Shown here in pieces: positions 1 to 10,664 of a stretch of 64,000 bases of DNA. The stretch is from assembly GCA_963971225.1 (NCBI GenBank), contig OZ020268.1, positions 61,503,900 to 61,567,899 on the forward strand, read 5' to 3'. The stretch's first letter is position 1. Each line of letters starts with the position of its first letter. The translations under genes and the position numbers were made by a program. Source of the DNA: Melieria omissa (lineage: Eukaryota; Arthropoda; Insecta; Diptera; Ulidiidae). The notes beneath the pieces were generated by a model. The model had not been told where the DNA came from and did no database searches. It saw only the letters and a program-made list of their open reading frames with translations.

Positions 1-141
1 CAGAAATTGTGACAAAAGTAATCGGTTTTGCGAAAGAAATTTCCTGGCCACCTCGTTTACAAAATTTTTTAGCTTTAAGAAAATTTTAATTGCAAAAATG
101 GAATTTGATTTTTAATCACAAACAAATTTTAACCCAGCACA
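1..141 (-). repeat. 3' LTR of RING-Gag element 1, partial
   Basis: These bases match the inner end of the 5' LTR (7778-7918) and the start of the solo LTR at 19090, reverse-complemented. The LTR begins on the minus strand with TGTGCTGGG at position 141. The rest lies left of the window. No clear polypurine tract is visible next to it. Confidence 0.9.
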
Positions 142-197
142 GGGCAAATTACGCGTCACAGATGCGGAAATTGAAAAAGGGTTAAAATAATTATTGT

Positions 198-964
198 TTA
201 GGAATTTCTTCGCTGCATGTCTTTAGCGTGGTATATGCCTAATTTGCCTGTTTCACCATCTTTCAGCTCGTACATGCAGCTGCCTTTAATTGCTGTTACT
301 GTTGCTTTAACAAACACTGGAGCAAACTTTGCGCAGAATCTTTTGCTAGCATCACTTAAAACAAAATTTCTTCGATATACCTTGTCGCCAATTGCAAATG
401 GTTTGTTTCTGCTACGAAGATTGTAGCGCTTAGCAGAATTTTCAAATGCCTTCTTAATATTTTCGACTATTTCAGCGCGAATAATTTGCAAGCGATCGGG
501 GCTCGAAATTTCAATATTGCTATTTTCAAGAGATGATAATTTTCGTAGTAGTGCGTATTTGGCTCCATGGCTTAGCATTTGTTGACCAAATAAAGCATAA
601 TATGGACTACATCCAATCGTTTGATGATGTGAGCTTCTCAGAGATTCGGCAATATCTTGCAAATGCTTATCCCACAAGGTTTGATCTTTCGCTAAATAAG
701 TGCGTATACCAACTACGACAGAACGATTCACTCTTTCGCTCGCATTTGCTTGCGGCGAATATAGTGCTGTGAATTTGTGCTCAATTCCACGCTCTTCTAA
801 GAATTTGTTGAACTGGACACTTTTGAACTGACTACTATTATCGGAAAGAATAATTTCAGGTACTCCAAAAATTGGGAATATTGATTCTTTTAAATGCTCA
901 CAAATTACGGACGAACTAAACCTTTTGATGGCTTTGAGAAAAACAAATTTAGTAACGTGATCAA
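198..964 (-). pseudogene. Integrase, C-terminal part (element 1)
   Basis: The minus-strand frame is open from the SINE junction to a stop at 198. It encodes the second half of the integrase catalytic core, with the second Asp in a SDNSSQF motif and the Glu in an ASERVNR motif. A C-terminal region with YxLRSRNK and a DKVYRRNF stretch typical of Ty3/Gypsy integrase tails follows. The first Asp (IDLLGP) is on the far side of the SINE, so no functional integrase can be made from this copy. The protein would splice the 3' ends of element cDNA into the host genome. Confidence 0.85.
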
Positions 965-972
965 GTACAATA

Positions 973-1380
973 GGTTAGGTTAGGTTGCGGTGGCTGCCTC
1001 TATAAGAGACACACTCGGAGGCCTGAAAGGCCCATTGTGATACCACATGTTTCACCCGCTTTTGAAATGCGTATGCAACACTGTTTTTCCAACATATGTT
1101 ACAGCACACATTTCAAGCGGATGGGGAAAGGGAGGGGAGGGGACCTACAGTTTAACGCCGAATCCGAACGGCAATTGGCAGTTTTTCGTTCACACTTGGA
1201 GGTTTTGCCATTGCCTGCCAAGAGCGCACTTGTGCGATTCTTGTAATTCTCATTCCCTTCATGTGGATAGCGATAGAAGTAGACGAGTTGTTCACCAGCC
1301 CGAGCCAGGAATCGAACCTGGAGCCTTTGGTATGAGAAGCCAGCGCGCTACCCGCTGGACTATCGAGGCCGGCCGGCCTC
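973..1380 (-). mobile_element. tRNA-derived SINE inserted in integrase
   Basis: A 408-bp insertion is flanked by an 8-bp direct repeat GTACAATA (965-972 and 1381-1388). On the minus strand it starts with the palindrome GAGGCCGGCCGGCCTC, followed by a tRNA-like head. The head has a pol III A box TAGTCCAGCGG (1352-1362) and a B box GGTTCGATTCC (1308-1318). The predicted anticodon arm does not pair, so this is not a tRNA gene. A tRNA-unrelated body follows, and the 3' end is a short AACCT repeat tail. TSD, A/B boxes and simple-repeat tail together identify a SINE. Its LINE partner is not evident. Confidence 0.85.
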
Positions 1381-1388
1381 GTACAATA

Positions 1389-2191
1389 AGAATTCCTATG
1401 TTACCGGACTTAGATCGGGGATAAGGGCCTAACAGGTCTATGTACAATTTTTGAAATGGACGACGAACGACGTATTGAGCTGACATTGGCGGCCGAAGTA
1501 TGAAGTTTGGTGACTTGTTTTTATGGCAATCTTCACACTTGGTTATATAATCTTTGACGTCAACGGACATGGACGGCCAATAAAAATTGATTCGGAGCCT
1601 TTCCAAGGTTTTTGCAACTCCACCGTGGCATTTATTAGGTGGGCAGTGTGCGTTTTGAATACATTCGTATACCAATTCCTTTGGGAGCCATAATTTCCAA
1701 TTGAACTGCTCTCTCACTTCTTCACCATTCGTATATTCTGTGCGTTTGTACACCTTACCGTCAATGACTTGAAGATCCGGCAATTTTGCTTGGTTATCGG
1801 AAATGTGCTTAATAAGCTTGACGTATTCATCGGACAAAAATGATTCAGACTGTAAATTAACGGACGGAAAATTTGATAATTCAGCAATTTCATCTTCGAA
1901 ATTTTGGCGAGAAAGAGCATCAGGTACAACGTTCTGCGTACCTCGTCGGTGTACGATCTTGAAGCGATAACCCTGCAGTTTAAGGGACCACCGAGCAAGC
2001 CTGCCATTTAAGTCAGTTTGACGCATAAGCCATTGCAGACTAGCATGGTCAGTTACAATCGTGAAATCTTGACCCTCGACATACGATCGAAACTTTTTAA
2101 GAGCAAGGATTGCTGCTAGACATTCAAGTTCAGTCACGCTGTAATTAGACTGTGCTTTGTTAAGTTTCTGCGAAAAGAATGCGACAGGCAT
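1389..2191 (-). pseudogene. RNase H C-terminal part and integrase zinc domain (element 1)
   Basis: This frame resumes pol after the frameshift near 2195. It covers the RNase H motifs TELECLAAI (Glu), TDHASLQWL (Asp) and PDALSR. Then come the integrase HHCC zinc domain (HCPPNKCHGG...CEDCHKNK) and the first catalytic Asp (YIDLLGPYP), and the SINE interrupts it. The order RNase H then integrase supports Ty3/Gypsy. The frame runs into the SINE for about 30 unrelated residues and stops at 1292. Confidence 0.88.
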
Positions 2192-3966
2192 TTCAACATT
2201 TTCCTATTAACTTGGGATAATACGGCTCCTACGCCAAATTTTGAAGCATCACACTGGATAAGAAAAGGTTTTGAGTAATCAGGATTTACTAAATTTGGAG
2301 CAGAACACAGTTGAGATTTTAATTGTTCGAAAGCTTGTTGAGCTTCGTCATTCCAACGAAATCCTTTGGACTTTTTGAGCAGGTTTGTCATAGGGGTGGT
2401 AACAGTTGCATAGTTTGGCAAAAAACGTCTATACCATCCCGCCATCCCAAGACAACGTCTCAACTGTTTGACAGTTGTAGGAGGAGGATAATTTAATACT
2501 GCTGAGATTTTTTCAGGATCTGTTCTCAGAGTTCCGTTACCTACGACATAACCCAAATATTTTACTTCTCTCAAACAAAACTTACTCTTCTCAACATTTA
2601 TAGTTAACCTTGCCATTCTCAAATGATGTGCTACTTCAGCCAGAACACGCATGTGCGAGTCAAAATCTTCAGAAACGATAAGTAAATCGTCAAAGTAAAC
2701 AAAAACTTTGTCTTTCAGATGGGCCGGAATAACGCGATCCATCAATCTGCATAATGCTTGTGGAGCATTACAAAACCCAAACGGCATGACAATGTACCTA
2801 TATAATGGTCGATTAGGTACAGTAAAACAGGTATAATCTCTCGAATTCTCGGCCAAGGGTATTTGCCAGAACGCTCGTTTAAGATCAAGCGATGAAATAA
2901 ATTCGGCTTTTGGCAAGCGACTCAAAATTCCATCGATATGAGGAAGTGGATAAGCATCTTTGATAGTGAAACTATTCACTTTCCGTGAATCTAGGCACAG
3001 ACGGACTTTGGAACCTTTCCTAACTAAAACTACCGGACTGGACCAAGGACTATTTGGAGCTTCCTCAATTACCCCCATGCTTAACATTTCATGGATCTCT
3101 TGGTGTACAAGTTTTTCAATTGCTGGCGATATTGGAAAATAGCGTTGTTTCACCGGACGGACGTTGGACTCGAGTTCGATGACATGCTCAATCAAATTGG
3201 TTTTCCCCAAACCGTCTTTAGTATAGGACGGAAATAAGCTCTTAACTTTTTCTAGACGGACTGACTGTTCTTGTGACAAACAATGAGCGTTTGGCGGTTC
3301 TTCCTTGCCATCGTCGACATTTTCAAGCAACGCAATAACATTCGGCGCAATTCTGAATTTGGACCAGAAATCAACCCCTAAAATTAAATTTTGAGATAAA
3401 CTCGGCACTATATAAAACAAAATATCTTCCGACAAAGCTTTAAATTTGACTTGAAGGTTTACCGTTCCAAAAACGATTTGTTGTTTACCGTCAGCTGTAC
3501 GTATTGATGTTTTGTACTTCGCTACATTTTCATTTAAGCATACTGTCTTGGCAAGTTTACCACCAATACAAGAAATAGCAGCTCCACTATCCAACAAGCC
3601 CAAATGTCGTTCATTTAAGAGCACGACTTCTGCGTAAGGGCGCAAATCAAAACCTTTCCGGCTAATCGAACCGATAATATTTAGAACATTTCTACGCGTG
3701 GTTTTAACCTTATTCCAAAATTCCCTTATTCTGTTCGCTGATCGTTTCTTTGAACATTTTGCTACCTCAAAACCGTGGTTTTTGAAAATTTCCGCTTTAT
3801 TTTCCTTATAAATTCTCATTCGCTCTTCAACTGGTATAATTTTTAATTCGCCATTTCGACTTTCTTCAGCCGCTGGGTCCCGGTGACGTATGAGTATCGT
3901 ACATCTACTAGCATTTGGTCCTAGGGAGGAATCAGATTTGCTCCCTCGCTCGCTATCCCGTTTCCC
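2134..3966 (-). pseudogene. pol: Pol: protease, reverse transcriptase, start of RNase H (element 1)
   Basis: The minus-strand frame is open from the slippery site at 3960-3966, through an ATG at 3819, to the frameshift near 2195. The retropepsin motif LLDSGAAISC is near 3590. Reverse transcriptase follows with RLCLDSRKVN, SLDLKRAFWQIPL and the catalytic YFDDLLIVSEDF (YxDD box intact). RNase H begins at LIQCDASKFGVGAVL. Translation most likely enters by -1 frameshifting from gag, because the pol frame has no stop between the heptamer and the first pol ATG. The frame breaks where its sister element reads through, so full Pol cannot be made. Confidence 0.9.
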
Positions 3967-5516
3967 GGATTACACTTAGCACAATTGGGTTTAAAAGTGT
4001 CAGCCAGGCCACAACCATAGCAAAATACTGTGCGAGGCTCTAAGCACTCGGTAAAACGATGACCTTCTTTGCGGCAATTCCAGCAGATGAGTTTGTTAGT
4101 CAAGCGACGCGTCAACTCATCTACTTCTATATCAACTACCCCAGCATTTTCTATGTCTGCATCTAAATTCACTTCGCTAACTTGTCGTCTAGTCGCCATT
4201 GGACGGCCGAAATGCGAAACTGCAGCTGTATTGGTCTTCGAAATCTCGTTTAGCAGACATTCTCCTTTAAGACAAAGCATACGCAACTGAGCTGTTGAAT
4301 GTATGGGAACATACAAGAGTTGTTGGCGTATCCTTGGTCTCAAACCTTTTTGCAAAATTTCGACAAGTTCTGACTCTTGAATTGGGGTTTGCAAGTTCTC
4401 CGAGATTTTCAAAATCGCATTCTTGTACTCGTCAAAAGTTTCGTTAACCCCTTGCTTACGTGCGCGCATGGCTTCTTTAATATCGGTGTCTGAGCGATGT
4501 TCTTGAAAATTGATACGCAAGGCTTGGCATAAACTTGGCCACGTTATCCTATCCACTGAGCGTCGGTAACGCCAATACCAATCTTTCGCATCATGTACAA
4601 ACAAGCTCTGCACATGCTCACACAATAAGTTAAAATTTCCCCCAAGTGTATCTACGACTTGTGACTCAATTCGGTAAATGAAGTTTTCAACCGATAATTT
4701 GTTAGTACCGTCAAAGCGAATATCCCAATTCGAAATTAGACTAGCTATTCTCCCTGAATGGCTCACTACAGAGGAACTACTTGCTCTCGGTTCTTGTATA
4801 AATGCATCTGCTCTGTGCAGATTATTATGCTCTTCGGCGTTTCTCAAAAACGATGGCTCTTCGCGAAGCCAATCAACTGTTGGTTGTTGTTGTACTGCAG
4901 CAGCACGCGAATCTTCTTGCTGTTGCACTTGAACTCTTTGCAAGCGATCTACAATAGTATTTAAGGAAGACTCTAGTCGTTGTTCGAAAATTTGAAAAAT
5001 GTGCTGGTCTAAACTCTCAAGCATTGCGGCTTGTCGGGTGGTAAAAACTGAACTAATAACGTCGTGAAGTCTACGATCATCAGCTACTCTGTTATCACCT
5101 TCGTCATTTTGAGTGGTGTTTGAAGTTTGTTGTGGTAAGGCACTTGGTGGTTGTTCGTGCTGTAATTGTGCTTGCGCGAGAGAATCTTGAGCGTGTGCTT
5201 GCGAAGTTGCAGCGGTAGTCACAGGTATTGAAAGACGGTTACGTTCAGGTGGATTGTTGCGAGGGACAGCACCTCTCGATCTGGTGTTCATGCCTCCTCG
5301 AGGAGTATTTGTACCACTAAATTCTCGAGCAGTACAAGTCGACCTACACTGTGGACAAGTGTTATTTTGTCTTAACCACGACAATAAACAGGTGCGATGG
5401 AAACTGTCATTACACCTTGTTTTTAAAATGTCCCCACTCTCAGAAAAATTCTCTCTACAAATTACACACGAGGTTTGAGAACTACTCAAATTCTCATTAC
5501 TATGTCTGAGAGACAT
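3921..5516 (-). CDS. gag: Gag with N-terminal RING-H2-like finger (element 1)
   Basis: The start is chosen at the ATG at 5516 (MSLRHSNEN), giving 531 residues. The upstream open frame is AT-rich and corresponds to no domain. Residues 17-57 form a RING finger (CVIC...C-NDSF-H-RT-C...CPQC, 5346-5468). The fourth metal ligand is Asp37 where the sister element has His, which could still bind zinc. A Gln- and Ser-rich linker follows (about residues 70-270). Next is a capsid-like retrotransposon Gag region (about 290-440; KDWYWRYRRS, ARKQGVNETFDEYK). The end holds a CCHC knuckle (CWNCRKEGHRFTEC) and a second Cys cluster (CYGCG...NCAKC). Gag packages element RNA; RING domains are commonly E3 ubiquitin ligases or oligomerisation modules. 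The reading frame is intact. Confidence 0.85.
   Translation of the reverse strand: MSLRHSNENLSSSQTSCVICRENFSESGDILKTRCNDSFHRTCLLSWLRQNNTCPQCRSTCTAREFSGTNTPRGGMNTRSRGAVPRNNPPERNRLSIPVTTAATSQAHAQDSLAQAQLQHEQPPSALPQQTSNTTQNDEGDNRVADDRRLHDVISSVFTTRQAAMLESLDQHIFQIFEQRLESSLNTIVDRLQRVQVQQQEDSRAAAVQQQPTVDWLREEPSFLRNAEEHNNLHRADAFIQEPRASSSSVVSHSGRIASLISNWDIRFDGTNKLSVENFIYRIESQVVDTLGGNFNLLCEHVQSLFVHDAKDWYWRYRRSVDRITWPSLCQALRINFQEHRSDTDIKEAMRARKQGVNETFDEYKNAILKISENLQTPIQESELVEILQKGLRPRIRQQLLYVPIHSTAQLRMLCLKGECLLNEISKTNTAAVSHFGRPMATRRQVSEVNLDADIENAGVVDIEVDELTRRLTNKLICWNCRKEGHRFTECLEPRTVFCYGCGLADTFKPNCAKCNPGNGIASEGANLIPP
3960..3966 (-). promoter_or_regulatory. Putative -1 ribosomal frameshift heptamer, gag-pol (element 1)
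   Basis: On the minus strand the gag frame reads ccG GGA AAC, so GGGAAAC lies in phase as X XXY YYZ. A -1 slip enters a frame with no stop through to the pol ATG. About 16 nt downstream AGGGAG can pair with CTCCCT around a 12-nt loop. The same heptamer, in the same place and phase, occurs in the related element at 56533-56539. Confidence 0.7.
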
Positions 5517-6294
5517 AATTAAAACCAAAAATTGTAATCGCAAAAAAAAAAAGGGAAAATCAAAGTGTTTGGCCTTTGAAAATTGAAAATTGGTTGCGTA
5601 AAACAACCTCCGCGTAACAGGTTGTGAATTATTAACCAAATAAGAGGTAACCAAATAAAATAGAAAACCACAAACGATATAATAAATCACTCAATCAAAA
5701 TTGATAATTTCCAAAATCATAATACAAAATAAGCCAAATATCAAAAAGAGAAAAAAAATCAAAATATGATAACAAAGACATGGTCTTACTCGTTAGTAAG
5801 TAGGAAGATATGTATCGGCACATGTGCATGCAAGGCGAGTAAGTATCTGAAATGCTTTAGCAATGGTTTTTAATTACCAAGTTTAGCTGAAATTATTTGG
5901 CAACAACTAAATTGTTTAGTTCCAAAAATAATAACACAAAACTGCATAGAAACAAAGCATCCGGTTTTCAGAGTAGGCGAAAGTGATTGAAATTGTTTAT
6001 TGGCCAGTAAAACTTGCATATAGCATATTTTCAACTGTATTCCTAATAAACAAATCAAAAATATCACAAACTGAAAGAAAACGTGACATCACGAAATTAT
6101 GAAAGCAAGATATGTACTTGAGTATCGGTCAAATTGACTGACATATAGTCGAATCGAAATTGCAAATCCAGATACTCTCATGTCTCGAATCTCATTCCGG
6201 TTCACAGCTATAATTGGGTGTCTGCAGGTGTAATGGACAAATCTTGGAACTTGAATTAATCTGACCGCACTATGCGACCAAACAGATTAATCAG
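5517..6294 (-). other. 5' untranslated leader of element 1
   Basis: AT-rich leader between the primer-binding site and the gag ATG. The longest frames (for example 5870-6067 minus) are short and resemble nothing I recognise. I see no gene here. Confidence 0.6.
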
Positions 6295-6312
6295 GCCCCA
6301 CGTTGGGCGCCA
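6295..6312 (-). promoter_or_regulatory. Primer-binding site, tRNA-Lys(CUU) type (element 1)
   Basis: The minus strand reads TGGCGCCCAACGTGGGGC, complementary over 18 nt to the 3' end of insect tRNA-Lys(CUU) including CCA. It lies 66 bp from the LTR end at 6379 instead of directly next to it, which is unusual. The LTR end itself is supported by the solo LTR, which ends at the same CCATAACA. Confidence 0.8.
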
Positions 6313-6378
6313 TTTTCTTCATTCAACCCTCCACCTTCTACGTCCTAACAGTGTCTGTGTTTTTATATATCTATAATC

Positions 6379-7918
6379 TGTTATGGAATAAACCGGAAGA
6401 TTTGGCCTACAGAAGAATTCATGGCTGACCGTGTACATCTGGCTTTTGTCCCGAAGCTCAGTCTGGGGTGGGTTATGTAGACAGCCATAAATTCGAAAAT
6501 CTTCGATACCGTAAAGGTCTAGGAGTAGAATGAGAGAGAGAGAAAGAAAAAAAAATTATGCACACGATAATAAAAAAAAAGTTATATTTACCAAGAACGT
6601 AGACTGAAAAAAAAACTTATTATAGGCTATGACGATGCAACTTCCGAACGCCCTCAAACACTTACACATACCTTTTAGCGACATGTTGCCGACACATGCA
6701 GCGCAGTTAAATTTATTGTGCTGCTCTATACCCGCCCTTCCATGACTTTCATAAGGTGTTACCGAAAGTCCCAAATACTCCCCCTCTCACTAACTTTCAG
6801 ACCATTAATAGTTTTCAAATTAACAAATCATTTTAATATAAATCATTGAACCGCATTAGGAATATATGTACATAGCAAAAAATTTAAGTGGCAAAAAAAA
6901 TAATAGCAAATGGGGTAAACGTATGCAAGTGAACATGTTGCATAGCAAATGTTGCGCGAGAACAAATGTATATACGGGATGTCAACTTGTTTGTGTATGC
7001 ATTTATGTAGTTGGTTGACAAACCGTATGAGAAAATAATATTGAGGCGAAAATATGCACAATGGAAACAAAGAGAAAAGAGAAAAGCAACTTACATAGGA
7101 ATTCGGCAGCGCGATCAGATGAAGGCCTCCAGCTGAGTCGATGCTTAGTTGCTGAGCTAAAAAAAAATGTTATTGGCACATATTCGCCGCTCTATTCATT
7201 TCTCGCGAATGACAATTTAGACCAAATTACGAATTAAGTTACAAAAGGGAAAATTATAAGCTAATGATAATTATGTACATAAAGTGAGAGTGAGTGAGAG
7301 TGGTTATAATGACACGGCATAATGAAGTTTGGCGAATAGTAATTAATAACGTTTAGTCCCGAGGCACAGTGGTGGAGTAGAAATTAAGCCGATGGCGAGA
7401 TTGAAGAAGAAGCTAGGTTGTTTTCGTCGGCGGAGTTCACAATCTGATGAGATGATGCATAGTTGGCATTCTTTTAGGGTGGTTCTTCTTCGCTTAAATT
7501 TTGCTCTCCGGTTACAGCCACGGCCATGCGGCCAGCACAAGCAGCACCGCAAATGAAAACACCCAATGCACTGCAAATTTATTTGCATGTAGAAAACTAA
7601 ATGCGCAAAATGGCAAAATGGACAACTAATTAGACTCTTACCGATTAAGGTGTACGTATGCTGCACTTAAAATTCTCTGCAAATACCGCGACGGCGATAC
7701 CGTCAACTTGCGATCCTGCGAGCAGAGTCGATGATTGTAATGCCCCCTTTCTACTTTTATCGTGCATGCATTTCTGACAGAAATTGTGACAAAAGTAATC
7801 GGTTTTGCGAAAGAAATTTCCTGGCCACCTCGTTTACAAAATTTTTTAGCTTTAAGAAAATTTTAATTGCAAAAATGGAATTTGATTTTTAATCACAAAC
7901 AAATTTTAACCCAGCACA
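6379..7918 (-). repeat. 5' LTR of RING-Gag element 1 (1540 bp)
   Basis: On the minus strand it runs from TGTGCTGGG (7918) to CCATAACA (6379). It matches the solo LTR at 19090-20966. Compared with that copy it lacks about 270 bp near 7772 and about 165 bp near 7285, but it carries an extra 71 bp at 7571-7641 with intron-like ends. A TC-rich simple tract lies at about 6531-6557. Confidence 0.9.
7571..7641 (-). other. Putative 71-bp spliceosomal intron inside the LTR
   Basis: On the minus strand this segment begins GTAAGAGTC and ends AAATTTGCAG. In the solo LTR the flanking sequences join exactly (ACCTTAATCG directly to TGCATTGGG, at 19620/19621). Length, donor and acceptor all fit a small fly intron, and its clean absence fits loss through a spliced RNA intermediate. 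Confidence 0.75.
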
Positions 7919-9483
7919 GTAGGCTGATACCCCTGTAGTTGGCGCATATTGTTGGGTCGCCTGAGGCAAAGGGCACTGAGGTTCCAATCGTTGGGCATTC
8001 GTTCCTCCAGCCATATTTTGCAAATGAGCTGATGCATGCACCCAATCAGCTCACCGCCGCCGGCCTTGAACAATTCAGCTGGTAGCCCATCCGGCCCTGC
8101 AGCTTTGTTGTTCTTGAGTCGCTGGATAGCGACCCGGACCTCGTCATGGCTGGGCGGTGGCACATCCACACCGTCGTCGTCGATTGGTGCCATCTGGACA
8201 TCTTCACCACTGGCGGTATTGTTCCTTTCGTCGCCTGCGAGCAGCTTGGTGAAGTGCTCCTTCCACAACCTCAGCACACCCTGCGCATCCGTAACCAGAT
8301 CCCCGTTTTCGTCTCTGCAAGAAGATGCCCCATGCTTAAATCCTTCCGTAAGACGCTTAACTTTTTGGAAGAATTTTCGGGCGTCATTCCTGCTCCTGCA
8401 CTCCTCGATTTCCTCACGCTCGCGCCTTTCTTGCTCCCGTTTCTTGCGTCTAAAAAGGCACCTCTCTTTCTTCCTCTCCTCCCGGTATTTTTCTGTCATG
8501 GCTCGCGTGGCGGCCGACTGCAGGGTCTTCTTGTAGGCAGCATTCTTCACTGCAGTGGCTGCGCGACACTCTTCATCGTACCATTGGTTTTTTGGTGGTG
8601 GGCGTCGAAAACCAAGGACATTTTCTGCGGCGGCGCGCATAGAGTGGGATTAGTGAGCCCATAATCCGCCGATGTCATCAGGTGGAGAGGGGGAGCGACC
8701 GAGCTGGTTGGAGAGTTGAGCGGAGTAGGCTTCGGCTACCCCTTGTGATCGCAGCTTACTGATGTCCAGCTTTCTTCGCAAACTAGGTTGTGCGGTCTTC
8801 GCTGCGCAAAGACGCATGCGTACCTTGGCTGCAACAAGGTAGTGGTCCGAGTCGATGTTGGGTCCTCGGAACGTGCGCACATCTAGAATGCTAGAAGCAT
8901 GCCTTCCATCAATCACAATGTGATCAATCTGGTTGCGGGTGGATTGATCGGGAGATAACCAGGTAGCCTTGTGGATATCGAGGTGCTGGAATCTGGTGCT
9001 ACTAACTACCATGTTTCGTGCCACGGCGTAATCGATCAGCCTCAGACCGTTGTTCGAAGTGGTCCCATGGAGGCTGAACTGCCCGACTGTGGGGCCAAAG
9101 ATGCCTTCTCGCCCGACCTTTGCGTTGAAGTCCCCGAGGACAATTTTGACGTCATGGGCCGGGCACCTGTCGTAGACGTCCTCGAGCTTCGCATAGAAGG
9201 CATCCTTGGTCGCATCGTCCTTCTCTTCCGTCGGGGCGTGCGCGCAAATTAGGCTGATGCTAAAGTATTTAGCTTTGATGCGGATCGAAGCCAGCCGTTC
9301 GTTCACCAGAGTGAACCGAGAGACGTGGTGGCGAAGTCTCTTGCTGACCACAAATCCGCAGCCAAATTCGCGCTTCTCCGCATGGCAGCTGTAGTAGATA
9401 TCGCAGTCTGCTCGCTTGGAGCAACCTTGCCCTGTCCATCGCATTTCCTGGATGGCGGTGATGTCAGCCTTACATTTCGTGAG
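7919..9483 (-). pseudogene. RTE-type LINE fragment (endonuclease and start of RT)
   Basis: About 97% identical by eye to part of the full copy at 36096-39349. It contains most of the AP-endonuclease domain (WTGQG, LGDFNAKVG, IDHIVIDG, SDHYLV) and the region leading into reverse transcriptase (AGPDGLPAELFKAGG). A TTA-to-TAA change makes a stop at 8650-8652, and about 15 bp are missing near 7962. The 5' end is truncated at 9483, where piggyBac sequence resumes. The 3' part is cut off by the Gypsy element and presumably continues left of the window. Confidence 0.92.
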
Positions 9484-10664
9484 CCCACAATATAGTAAAA
9501 GGAAGGACCAACAAGGTAGTTCTTCCACCAGGACGCTGCAGACTGCTGCAGACACATTCTCGCTCTTTTTTGATAGCAACGTGGTAGATCTCATCGTGAA
9601 TTTTACAATTTTGAATGTCAATAGAAAGCTCGACGCAAAATGGAAGCTCACTGACGACGTCGAAATTCGTGCATATATTGGGTTATTGATCGATGCAGGA
9701 GCGAAAGAATGGCATAGCTGGCTATAAAGAGTTTTGACCCTTTATATGGCACTTTATTGTATCCCGCTTGTGTGTCGAGGCAGAGATTTGTAGACTTATC
9801 ACGTTACTTGAGACTTGATGACATGGCTACAAGATCCATTTGTAGATCACAAGATAAATTTGCACCAATCAGAGATCTCTGGGACATGATAAATATTAAT
9901 TTGAAGAAGCACTACATTCCTGGCATAAGTTTGACTATAGACGAACAATTTCTTCCATTTACATACAATCAAAACCGGATAAATATGGTATGAAAAATTG
10001 TTGAATTTGCGATAATGGAAACAGCTACCCCTTATTCCGAATACCATACTTGGGCAAGGAAGGTAGAAGCAGAGGATCAAATCTAGCGCAAAATGTTGTA
10101 GATAAGCTTTGTGAACCTTATGAATAAACATGCAAAAATATAACTTTTGACAACTATTTTACCAGCTTGGAATTGACACAAAGCTTGCTATCAAAAAAAT
10201 TGATTTGTGTTGGCACAATGCGCAAAAATAAAGCGTGAATTCCATCTAATTTCCTTGTTAACAGAAAAAAAGAAGTCATAAGCAGCATTTTCGGATTTCG
10301 AAAAATCTCAACTTTAGTAAGTTATGTGCCAAAGAAAAATAAGGCTATTCTCCTATCAACAATGCACCATTCAACGGAAGTTGATGCCGAAAATCAAAAT
10401 AAGCCACATTTAAATCTCTTCTACAACGCAACGAAAGGTTGCAACGAGCATTCTAAAAAGACTGTTATTTGCATGAATTGTGTTCAAAATCAAGAAATAA
10501 ATTTTGTTTTTGTAAAAATTGTTATTGTTTTTATTGCATTTTGAATTATTACAGGCATATGTAAAAAATACGAACACGAATACAAAAAATGAGCTTTTTC
10601 CATATAGTGACTCTAAGTCACTACATGGTACTTTATGTTACAAAATAATGTGGTACTAATAGGG
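9484..10664 (+). pseudogene. piggyBac-type transposase relic
   Basis: Fragments of a DDE piggyBac transposase are readable in changing frames: FFDSNVVDLIVNFT and EIRAYIGLLIDAG (about 9565-9700), RQRFVDLSRYLRLDD and SLTIDEQFLPF (9780-9965), KNKAILLSTMHHS with KPHLNLFYNATK (about 10330-10437), and a C-terminal Cys/His cluster (10440-10495). The 3' end is AGGG directly followed by TTAA (10665-10668), and TTAA is also the satellite sequence at this point, as expected for piggyBac. The 5' part is displaced by the RTE insertion. Many stops and indels mark it as old and inactive. Confidence 0.85.

Larger units (their letters stand above)
1..7918 (-). mobile_element. Ty3/Gypsy LTR retrotransposon, RING-Gag element 1 (left LTR cut by window edge)
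   Basis: Read on the minus strand the order is 5' LTR (7918-6379), tRNA-Lys primer site, Gag with an N-terminal RING finger, protease, reverse transcriptase, RNase H, integrase, 3' LTR (141 to window edge). Integrase is downstream of RNase H, as in Ty3/Gypsy. No env-like ORF lies between integrase and the 3' LTR (142-197). The copy is defective: a frameshift near 2195 splits pol inside RNase H, and a SINE splits the integrase core. It inserted into an RTE LINE fragment at 7918/7919. Its closest relative here is the plus-strand element starting at 52568. Confidence 0.93.

Noticed and set aside
142..197. Envelope gene in RING-Gag element 1
   Set aside because: Only 56 bp separate integrase and the 3' LTR; there is no room for env.
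973..990. Short TTAGG repeat (AGGTTAGGTTAGG) resembling arthropod telomere
   Set aside because: It is the AACCT tail of the SINE, only about three units long and bounded by the TSD; there is no evidence of telomeric origin.
1300..1375. tRNA gene
   Set aside because: A and B boxes are good but the anticodon and acceptor stems do not pair properly, and it lies inside a TSD-flanked SINE.
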